NCBI RefSeq assembly: GCF_900108405.1
Contig: NZ_FNXG01000001.1
Coordinates: forward strand, 186,001-250,000
Direction of reading: 5' to 3'
From: Paracoccus alkenifer
GTDB lineage: Bacteria > Pseudomonadota > Alphaproteobacteria > Rhodobacterales > Rhodobacteraceae
DNA length: 64,000 nt
The notes under the pieces are model-generated. The model saw only the letters and a program-made list of their open reading frames with translations. It did not search any database and was not told the origin of the DNA. The translations under genes were made by a program, and so were the position numbers. Positions 57,384 to 64,000 of the stretch are shown here, piece after piece; within the stretch, counting starts at the first letter, position 1; each line of letters starts with the position of its first letter.

Positions 57384-57785
57384 ATGGCGCGGCTGGTTCT
57401 GGTGGCGGCGGTGGCCCTGATCGACCCCGAGGGGCGGGTGCTGCTGGCCCGGCGTCCCCCCGGCAAGCCAATGGCGGGGCTGTGGGAATTTCCCGGCGGC
57501 AAGGTCGATCCGGGCGAGACCCCCGAGGCCGCGCTGATCCGCGAGCTCGAGGAAGAGCTGGGCATCCAGACCTGGGATTCCTGCCTGGCGCCGCTGACCT
57601 TTGCCAGCCACGGCTATGAGGATTTCCACCTGCTGATGCCGCTGTTCGCCTGTCGCCGCTGGCAGGGCGTGCCGCAACCGCGCGAGGGGCAAGAGCTGGC
57701 CTGGGTTCGGGCCGACGATCTGGCGCGCTATCCGATGCCCGAGGCCGACCTGCCGCTGGTGCCGATCCTGCGCGACTGGCTTTAG
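57384..57785 (+). CDS. mutT: MutT-type (deoxy)nucleoside triphosphate pyrophosphohydrolase
   Basis: A 133-residue Nudix hydrolase. The Nudix box runs GGKVDPGETPEAALIREL then EEELGI, with the catalytic Glu residues. It cleans 8-oxo-dGTP from the nucleotide pool and complements MutY. Its ribosome site is part of a repeat element. Confidence 0.93.
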   Translation: MARLVLVAAVALIDPEGRVLLARRPPGKPMAGLWEFPGGKVDPGETPEAALIRELEEELGIQTWDSCLAPLTFASHGYEDFHLLMPLFACRRWQGVPQPREGQELAWVRADDLARYPMPEADLPLVPILRDWL

Positions 57786-57919
57786 CGTGCCTCAATCCGT
57801 TGCATGTTAACCACAATTTCGACGATGCGCGGATAAATTCCGATTTCTGTTAACTTTATCGTAAACCTTCCGGTCCATTTTCGAGAGCATCGGATCTGGG
57901 AAGAGGGAAGGACTTGAAG

Positions 57920-58048
57920 ATGATTCGCACGATTGTCGTCGGAAGCTGCGTGTCGGTGCAGGGCACGTTCGAGCGTGACATGGGCAATGGCCGGATCGCG
58001 GTGCGGGTGGGCCAGAATACCTATGTCGGAAAGCCGGTGCTGAGCTGA
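57920..58048 (+). CDS. 42-aa conserved small protein
   Basis: MIRTIVVGSCVSVQGTFERD begins a 42-residue protein ending AVRVGQNTYVGKPVLS. AAGGAC lies 7 bases before the ATG. I recall similar short proteins (VGSCVSVQG) in other Rhodobacterales, function unknown. It lies alone in the 480-base gap between mutT and mfd; the rest of that gap holds no recognisable feature. Confidence 0.7.
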   Translation: MIRTIVVGSCVSVQGTFERDMGNGRIAVRVGQNTYVGKPVLS

Positions 58049-58265
58049 GGCCCCGGGGGCCGGGATCGCCTCGCGTCCATGGCGGGCGGGGGGTGAACTC
58101 GCTGGACCGGGCGGCCAGGCCGGATGATGCTGGCGCGGACCGGAACACCCGGCAGGGAATGGCCGGGGTCCGACCATCAGGCCGGGGGTTGCGACCGCAT
58201 ACCCGGGCACCCGCCTTGAACAGGATCAGCGCCCCCTGCGGGTGCAACGCCGGAGGCTTGATACG

Positions 58266-61200
58266 CTAGAGCCTTTGCGCAGGTTTTCGCAGCTTGCCGG
58301 ATATGGCTTTGGCCGCGGGGCTTTTGCCTGCGGGCTGGCTTGCCCTGCTCGCTGGCGCCGGTGTTGTTGCCGCATGTGGTGTTGCGGCGGCTCTGGCGGG
58401 ATCAACCGCGTTTTGCATGGGGGCCTGACGCGCCGCCGCCGCCCCGGCCTTGATCTGCGCCGCCAGCTCCTTGGCGATGGCAAAGGCGCCCTTGATACGG
58501 TCGGCCTCGGACGGCCAGGGGCGGCTGACCACCAGCTTGTTGTCGGTGATCCGCGCCGCGCCCTTCTGCGCGGTCAGGAACTCGACCAGCCCGGCGGGGT
58601 TCGGGAACTTGTCCTGATGGAACTGGATCGTCACCCCCTTGGGTCCGGCCACCAGCGACGAGATATTCGCGCGCTTGGCCATCGCCTTGATGCGGATGAC
58701 CAGCAGCAGCGTGTTCACCTCGCGCGGGAGGGGGCCGAAACGGTCGATCAGCTCGGCGGCAAAGCCCTCAAGCTCAACCTTGGTGGTCAGCTGCGACAGG
58801 CGACGATACAGCTCCAGCCGCACGTCGAGATCAGGGATGTAGCTGTCGGGGATCGTGACCGGCACGCCAAGGGTCAGCACCGGCGCCCATTCGTCCTCGG
58901 GGGTGCCCTCAAGCTCGCCCGATTTCAGCCGCTCGATGGTTTCTTCCAGCATCTGCTGGTAAAGCTCAAAGCCTACCTCTTTGATATGGCCGGATTGTTC
59001 CTCGCCCAGCAGGTTCCCGGCCCCGCGCAGGTCCAGATCCTGCGAGGCGAGGTTGAACCCCGCCCCAAGACTGTCGATCGAGCCCAGGAACTTCAGCCGC
59101 CGTATCGCCTGCGGGGTCAGCGGCACCCGCGGTTTCGTCGTCAGATAGCAATAGGCGCGGGTCTTGGACCGCCCCACCCGGCCCCGGATCTGGTAAAGCT
59201 GCGCCAGCCCGAACATGTCGGCGCGCCACACAACCATGGTGTTGGCCGACGGAATATCCAGCCCCGATTCCACGATCGAGGTCGCCAGCAGCACATCGTG
59301 GCTGCCGTCGTAAAACGCGTTCATCCGCTGGTCCAGATCGCCCGCCGCCAGCTGCCCATGCGCCACGATGGTGGACACCTCGGGGACGTGTTCGCGCAGC
59401 CAGTCCTCGACCTCGGGCAGGTCCGACAGGCGCGGCACCACGAAAAAGCTTTGCCCGCCGCGGTATTTCTCGCGCAGCAGGGCCTCGCGGATGGTGACGC
59501 TGTCGAACTCGGACACATAGGTGCGGATCGCCAGCCGGTCCACCGGCGGCGTGCCGATGATCGAAAGATCGCGCACCCCGGTCAGCGACAGTTGCAGCGT
59601 GCGCGGGATCGGGGTGGCGGTCAGGGTCAGCACGTGGATGTCGGAGCGCAGATCCTTCAGCCGTTCCTTGTGGGCGACGCCAAAATGCTGTTCCTCGTCG
59701 ATCACCAGCAGGCCGAGGTTCTTGAACCGCACCTGTTTGGCCAGCACCGCGTGGGTGCCCACGACAACATCGACCGAGCCATCCGCCAGCCCCGCCCGCG
59801 TCGCCGCCGCGTCCTTGGCGCCGACGAAACGCGACAGCGGCCGCACGGAAATCGCGGTGCCGCGGAAACGCTCGGCAAAGCTGCGGAAATGCTGGCGGGC
59901 CAGCAGCGTGGTCGGCGCCACCACCGCCACCTGCATCCCCTGACTGGCGGCGATAAAGGCCGCGCGCATCGCCACCTCGGTCTTGCCGAAGCCGACATCG
60001 CCCACGACCAGCCGGTCCATCGGCCGCCCCGCCGACAGATCGGCCGACACGTCATCGATGGCCGCCATCTGGTCGTCGGTTTCGGTATAGGGAAAGCGGG
60101 CAGAAAAGCTTTCCCATTCATGGCGTTCCGGTTCCAGCACCGGGGCCGGGCGCAGCAGCCGTTCCGCCGCCACCCGCATCAGGCGGTCGGCGATCTGGCG
60201 GATACGTTCCTTGAGCCGCGCCTTGCGGGCCTGCCAGGCGCCGCCGCCCAGCTTGTCAAGCAGACCTTCTTCGTGCCCGTAGCGGGTCAGCAGCTCGATG
60301 TTTTCCACCGGCAGCAGCAGCCGGTCGCCGCCCGCGTATTCCAGCGCCACGCAGTCATGCGGCACCCCCAGCGCGCGGATGGTTTCCAGCCCCGTATAGC
60401 GGCCGATGCCGTGTTCGACATGCACCACCAGATCGCCCGGGGTCAGCGAGGTGGTGTCTTTCAGGAAATTTTCCGCCCGCCGCCGCTTTTTCGCGCCGCG
60501 GATCAGCCGGTCGCCCAGCACGTCCTGTTCGGAAATCACCGCCAACGCGCCGGTGGCCTGCCCGTCCGAGACGAAACCTTCCTCAAGCGGCCAGACCGCC
60601 AGCCCCAGCGCGCCGCGCCCCTCGGGCAGGTCGCGGAGGTTGCCGATCGGCGTGCCCGCCAGACCTTCGTCGGCCAAAAGCCCGCTCAGCCGCTCGCGGG
60701 CGCCCTCGGAAAAGCTGGCGACCACCACGCGGCGGGTCTTTTGCAGCTCGCGGATATGGGTAGCGAGCGCGCCGAACAGGTCGGTCTTTTCCGCCTGCCG
60801 CTCGGGTGCGAAATTCCGCCCTACCCGGCCGCCCGCGTCCAGCACCCCCGGGCCGGGGGGCTGCGCCAGCACCGACAGCCGGATCACCCGGTGCGCGGCC
60901 AGCCAGCGCGCCCATTCCTCGGCATCCGCGAACATCGCGGCCGGCGCGACCGGGCGATAGACATTGTCGGCGCCGCGTCTGGCCAGCGCCTCGCGCCGCG
61001 CGTCGTGCTGTTCGGTGATGGTGTCCCAGCGGGCGGCGCGGTGCTGTTCGGCGTGGTCGTCCAGCACCACCGAGGCGCCCGGCAGATAGTCGAAGACGCT
61101 GTCCAGCCGCTCGTGAAACCACGGCAGCCAATGTTCCATTCCGGCCAGTTTCTGCCCGGCGCTGACGGCCTCATACAGCGGGTCATGGGTGCCGCCGCCG

Positions 61201-61877
61201 TATTCGGCGCGGTAGTTCTGGCGAAAGCGGGTGATCGAGTCCTCGTCCAGGATCACCTCGGACATCGGCGCGATCTCGACGCTGTCGAGCGCGCCAAGGC
61301 TGCGCTGGCTGTCGGGATCGAAGCGGCGGATTCCGTCCAGCACGTCGCCGAACAGGTCCAGCCGCACCGGACCGCCCGGCCCCGGCGGATAGATGTCGAT
61401 GATGCCGCCGCGGATGGCGTAGTCGCCCGGCTCGGTCACGGTCGGGGACTGCGAAAACCCCATGCGGGCCAGGAAACCGCGCAGCTGGCCCTCGTCCAGC
61501 CGCTCGCCCTTGCGGGCGGTAAAGGACGCCGCCCGCACCGTATCCGCCGCCGGCAGGCGCTGCACCGCCGCATTCACCGTGGTCAGCAGCACATAGGGCG
61601 CCCGCAGCCGCCCCGAGGCCAGCGCCGCCAGCACCTGCAAGCGCTGCGCCATGATCTCGCCCGAGGGCGACACCCGGTCATAGGGGGTGGTGTCCCAGGC
61701 CGGCAGTTCCAGCACCGGCAGCTGCGGGGCAAAGAACGCCAGCGCGGCGCGCATCGCCGCCATGCGGCGGTCGTCGCGGGCGACGTGGATGACGGGGGCG
61801 CCGCGCCCGGCCTCGCGCGCGATCAGCGCAGCGTCGAGGCCCTCGGGCGCGCCGGACAGGATCAGGGTTTCGGCCAT
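58266..61877 (-). CDS. mfd: transcription-repair coupling factor
   Basis: A 1203-residue ATPase that removes stalled RNA polymerase and recruits UvrA. The N-terminal part is UvrB-like (LPAWDTTPYDRVSPSGEIMA). A CarD-type RNA polymerase-interaction domain (LTPGDLVVHVEHGIGRYTG) lies near 490-560. The helicase has VVGDVGFGKTEVAMRAAF and the DEEQHFGV box, then RVGRSKTRAYCYL. The C-terminal TRCF domain and an Ala/Pro-rich tail follow. The tail, about 50 residues of low complexity, is beyond the normal end. Confidence 0.96.
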   Translation of the reverse strand: MAETLILSGAPEGLDAALIAREAGRGAPVIHVARDDRRMAAMRAALAFFAPQLPVLELPAWDTTPYDRVSPSGEIMAQRLQVLAALASGRLRAPYVLLTTVNAAVQRLPAADTVRAASFTARKGERLDEGQLRGFLARMGFSQSPTVTEPGDYAIRGGIIDIYPPGPGGPVRLDLFGDVLDGIRRFDPDSQRSLGALDSVEIAPMSEVILDEDSITRFRQNYRAEYGGGTHDPLYEAVSAGQKLAGMEHWLPWFHERLDSVFDYLPGASVVLDDHAEQHRAARWDTITEQHDARREALARRGADNVYRPVAPAAMFADAEEWARWLAAHRVIRLSVLAQPPGPGVLDAGGRVGRNFAPERQAEKTDLFGALATHIRELQKTRRVVVASFSEGARERLSGLLADEGLAGTPIGNLRDLPEGRGALGLAVWPLEEGFVSDGQATGALAVISEQDVLGDRLIRGAKKRRRAENFLKDTTSLTPGDLVVHVEHGIGRYTGLETIRALGVPHDCVALEYAGGDRLLLPVENIELLTRYGHEEGLLDKLGGGAWQARKARLKERIRQIADRLMRVAAERLLRPAPVLEPERHEWESFSARFPYTETDDQMAAIDDVSADLSAGRPMDRLVVGDVGFGKTEVAMRAAFIAASQGMQVAVVAPTTLLARQHFRSFAERFRGTAISVRPLSRFVGAKDAAATRAGLADGSVDVVVGTHAVLAKQVRFKNLGLLVIDEEQHFGVAHKERLKDLRSDIHVLTLTATPIPRTLQLSLTGVRDLSIIGTPPVDRLAIRTYVSEFDSVTIREALLREKYRGGQSFFVVPRLSDLPEVEDWLREHVPEVSTIVAHGQLAAGDLDQRMNAFYDGSHDVLLATSIVESGLDIPSANTMVVWRADMFGLAQLYQIRGRVGRSKTRAYCYLTTKPRVPLTPQAIRRLKFLGSIDSLGAGFNLASQDLDLRGAGNLLGEEQSGHIKEVGFELYQQMLEETIERLKSGELEGTPEDEWAPVLTLGVPVTIPDSYIPDLDVRLELYRRLSQLTTKVELEGFAAELIDRFGPLPREVNTLLLVIRIKAMAKRANISSLVAGPKGVTIQFHQDKFPNPAGLVEFLTAQKGAARITDNKLVVSRPWPSEADRIKGAFAIAKELAAQIKAGAAAARQAPMQNAVDPARAAATPHAATTPAPASRASQPAGKSPAAKAISGKLRKPAQRL

Positions 61878-61928
61878 GCGCGCTGACCTAAACCGCAGGG
61901 GGCGAGAGTCAAGCGGTGATCGGGTCCG

Positions 61929-62495
61929 TTACAGCCCGTTGGGGTGCAGCAGATGCCAGCGCGTCCCCCACATCGCCGCAGCCAGCACCGCCGCCATCGA
62001 CAGCGCCAGCGTCACGCGCATATGCGCCGCGACCATGGCGGCAATGCGGGATGCAGCCTCGGCCACCGGCAGGCGGCCCGATTGCGCGTCGGCCAGCGAG
62101 GGCAGCAGCCGCCGCGCCAGCCGCACCCGCAGCACCGCCAGCCACAATAGCGGCGCGATCAGCAAAAACAGCGCCTGCGCGGTTTCCAGCCCGTGGCGAA
62201 AGCCCAGCCCGGCCAGCAGCGTCAGCAGGAACGCGCCCGCCCCCACCAGCATCATCCCGTCGCCCGGCGCCACCCGCCAGCGCGGCGCGACCAGCGACAC
62301 CCAGTCCAGCAGACGCAGCGCCTCGGGCGGCTCGTCCCCGGCGGGTTTGCGGCGATTGGCGCGGATCAGATCGGGCGGGATGCCCAGCGCGCCGCGGGTC
62401 GCCCTGCTCCAGGCGATGGCCAGCAGCAGCCAATACCACATCGAGGCGAAGGACCGCGTGTCCAGAATGGCGATCAGCGCCCTCGCCCCGTCCAT
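61929..62495 (-). CDS. conserved membrane protein ('component of SufBCD complex' family)
   Basis: A 188-residue protein with about four membrane segments. The N-terminus ALIAILDTRSFASMWYWLLL is the family pattern seen in Rhodobacterales under a doubtful 'component of SufBCD complex' label. I see no evidence for an iron-sulfur role. AGGGGGC precedes the ATG. It diverges from hemB. Confidence 0.75.
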   Translation of the reverse strand: MDGARALIAILDTRSFASMWYWLLLAIAWSRATRGALGIPPDLIRANRRKPAGDEPPEALRLLDWVSLVAPRWRVAPGDGMMLVGAGAFLLTLLAGLGFRHGLETAQALFLLIAPLLWLAVLRVRLARRLLPSLADAQSGRLPVAEAASRIAAMVAAHMRVTLALSMAAVLAAAMWGTRWHLLHPNGL

Positions 62496-62616
62496 CCGCT
62501 GCCCCCTGCTTGCCAGACCGCCGCTTATCCTAGCCAGCGTGGCGACGGCGGCAAGCCACCGCGGTTGCAACCCCGGTCCCCGCCGTGGCAAGCATCCCCA
62601 AAAGCAGGAGCCCGCC

Positions 62617-63624
62617 ATGCCGTCCACCCCCATCGTCGCCCCCTTTCCCGCCGCCCGCCTGCGCCGCCTGCGCCGCACGCCCGGCCTGCGCGCCCTGACC
62701 GCCGAACACCGGCTGTCGGTGGAAAACCTGATCTGGCCGATCTTCGTGACCGAGGTGGCGGGGGGCGAGGGCGAGGTGCCCTCGATGCCCGGGGTCGAGC
62801 GGCTGACGCTGGACGGCGCGAAACGCGCGGCCGAGCGGGCGATGGAACTGGGCATCCCTGCGGTCTGCATCTTTCCGCATTCAGACCCCGATCTGAAGAC
62901 CGAGGACTGCGAGCGCGCCTGGGATCCCGACAATATCGGCAACCGCGCCATCCGCGCCATCAAGCAGGTGGCGCCCGAGCTGGCGGTGATGACCGACATC
63001 GCGCTGGACCCCTATAACATCAACGGCCACGACGGTTTTGTCCGCGACGGCATCATCGTGAACGACGAAACCGTCGCGGCGCTGGTGCGCATGGCGCTGG
63101 CCCAGGTGGATGCGGGGGCGGACATTCTTGGCCCCTCGGACATGATGGACGGGCGCATCGCGGCGCTGCGCTCGGCGCTTGAGGGCGCGGGTCACAAGGA
63201 CGTGGCGATCCTGTCCTATGCGGCGAAATACGCCAGCGGCTTTTACGGGCCGTTCCGCGATGCGGTGGGGGCCTCGGGGCGGCTGGTCGGCGACAAGAAG
63301 ACCTATCAGATGAACCCGGCCAACCGCGAAGAGGCGCTGCGCTGCGTGGCGCGCGACCTGGCCGAGGGCGCCGACATGGTGATGGTCAAGCCGGGGATGC
63401 CCTATCTGGACATCTGCCGCGAGGTAAAGGACCGCTTTGCCGCGCCGACCTATGCCTATCAGGTCAGCGGCGAATACGCGATGATCGAGGGCGCGATCCG
63501 CAACGGCTGGCTGGGGCGCGAGGTGATGCTGGAAAGCCTGCTGTGTTTCCGTCGCGCCGGCTGCGACGGGGTTCTGACCTATTTCGCGCCCACGGTGGCC
63601 GAGTTGCTGGCGCGCGAGGGGTAA
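62617..63624 (+). CDS. hemB: delta-aminolevulinic acid dehydratase (porphobilinogen synthase)
   Basis: A 335-residue enzyme joining two 5-aminolevulinates in haem and bacteriochlorophyll synthesis. The Schiff-base lysine is in ADMVMVKPGMPYLDICREVK; the second active-site lysine is in LSYAAKYASGFYGPFRDAVG. The zinc-type Cys triad is replaced by ALDPYNINGHDGFVRDG, so this is the Mg/K-dependent class, as usual in alphaproteobacteria. AGCAGGAG precedes the ATG. Confidence 0.96.
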   Translation: MPSTPIVAPFPAARLRRLRRTPGLRALTAEHRLSVENLIWPIFVTEVAGGEGEVPSMPGVERLTLDGAKRAAERAMELGIPAVCIFPHSDPDLKTEDCERAWDPDNIGNRAIRAIKQVAPELAVMTDIALDPYNINGHDGFVRDGIIVNDETVAALVRMALAQVDAGADILGPSDMMDGRIAALRSALEGAGHKDVAILSYAAKYASGFYGPFRDAVGASGRLVGDKKTYQMNPANREEALRCVARDLAEGADMVMVKPGMPYLDICREVKDRFAAPTYAYQVSGEYAMIEGAIRNGWLGREVMLESLLCFRRAGCDGVLTYFAPTVAELLAREG

Positions 63625-63641
63625 GGGTCGGGGCCGCGTGG

Positions 63642-63759
63642 GTTGGGGGCTTTGCCCCCGGCCCGTTCCGGGCCTCCCCCAGGATATTTTCGCACCAAAG
63701 ACGGGCTACGGGCGCGGCGAACTGCGGCGCTTGGGTCTTTGGTGAGGAAATATCCTTTG
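63642..63759. repeat. dispersed element, inverted pair after hemB
   Basis: GGGGGCTTTGCCCCC and GGCCCGTTCCGGGCC hairpins, then CCCCAGGATATTTTCGCACC with AAAGAC. The core recurs inverted (TCTTTGGTGAGGAAATATCC) 32 bases later. It lies between convergent hemB and the lytic transglycosylase. Confidence 0.7.
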
Positions 63760-63799
63760 GAGTCCGGGGGTGGAAAACCCCGGTGCGGCGCTGCGTCCT

Positions 63800-64000
63800 T
63801 CAGCTGCCGAGGATCACCCGGACGTAGTTCGTCGTCTCGCGATAGGGGGGCACGCCGCGGTATTTCGTGACCGCGCCCGGGCCGGCGTTATAGGCCGCAA
63901 GCGCCAGCCGCCAGTCGCCGAAGGTATTATACATCATCCGCAGGTAACGCGCGCCGCCGTCCAGATTCTGCAACGGGTCGTTCGGGTTCACCCCCAGCTT
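63800..64000 (-). CDS. lytic transglycosylase, C-terminal part
   Basis: The minus strand is open from the window end for 66 codons. It has [20 protein letters not shown] and [20 protein letters not shown], the conserved SLT-domain motifs that flank the active-site cleft. It would cleave peptidoglycan. The catalytic Glu lies beyond the window. Confidence 0.88.
   Translation of the reverse strand, partial: KLGVNPNDPLQNLDGGARYLRMMYNTFGDWRLALAAYNAGPGAVTKYRGVPPYRETTNYVRVILGS

Noticed and set aside
58242-61886. 1214-codon plus-strand open frame
   Set aside because: Antisense to mfd, which has full helicase motifs.

Overview
The window is high-GC DNA from an alphaproteobacterium of the order Rhodobacterales, most likely Paracoccus or a close relative. 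This rests on the gcrA/ccrM pair (GcrA regulator and GANTC methyltransferase), the order secA / parvulin isomerase / argJ / mutT, the fliI | flgB-flgC-fliE-fliQ-flgF-flgG-flgA-flgH-fliL cluster, a Cys-free (Mg-type) HemB, and a short intergenic element (GC hairpins, then GGGATATTT and a GAAGAA box) that recurs after stop codons. The species is inference.

Left chromosomal part (1-16385): end of a DUF2927 gene; SPFH/GYF protein with its zinc-ribbon partner; a PfkB sugar kinase; argD; an ABC-2 permease; gcrA; metG; arginase; argF; mutY converging on argF; a DUF721/DciA-like gene and a DsbA-like oxidoreductase; then lpxK and a KDO-transferase-like gene on the minus strand, and tRNA-Leu(UAA).

Integrated element (about 16386-32727): a 16.3 kb integrative and mobilizable element sits against the tRNA-Leu 3' end. 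Its ends share only GCACCA. The backbone is a serine recombinase (with an in-frame stop and a decayed C-terminal remnant beside the tRNA), small conserved genes, a TraG/VirD4 coupling protein, an ArdA antirestriction gene, and mobA/mobC. There is no mating-pair apparatus, so it would need a helper. Between backbone halves lies lower-GC cargo (22017-29057): a membrane-anchored protein of unknown function, a 0.75 kb structured gene-free stretch, an unrecognised two-gene module (301-aa protein plus 181-aa membrane protein), a PaeR7I/XhoI-type restriction-modification pair, and an exported protein of 123-bp tandem repeats broken by a one-base deletion. In the excised circle the recombinase frame would run on and overlap the start of mobC, which would place recombinase, mobC and mobA in one operon.

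Right chromosomal part (32728-64000): ccrM and rnhB, with three GANTC sites in the ccrM leader; a ureide/allantoin block (cupin ureidoglycine aminohydrolase, fused PuuE-UraD, MFS exporter, divergent GntR regulator); an enoyl-CoA hydratase-like gene; an L,D-transpeptidase coupled to an extensin-like gene; a Crp/Fnr regulator; the flagellar cluster; a glycosyltransferase with an odd internal insertion; secA; a parvulin isomerase, argJ and mutT; a 42-aa gene; mfd; a small membrane protein; hemB; and the end of a lytic transglycosylase.

The best candidates for something undescribed are the 23705-25155 module with its structured leader, the membrane protein at 22017, and the excision-dependent recombinase-mobC-mobA arrangement. 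These are inferences from sequence layout, not demonstrated functions.
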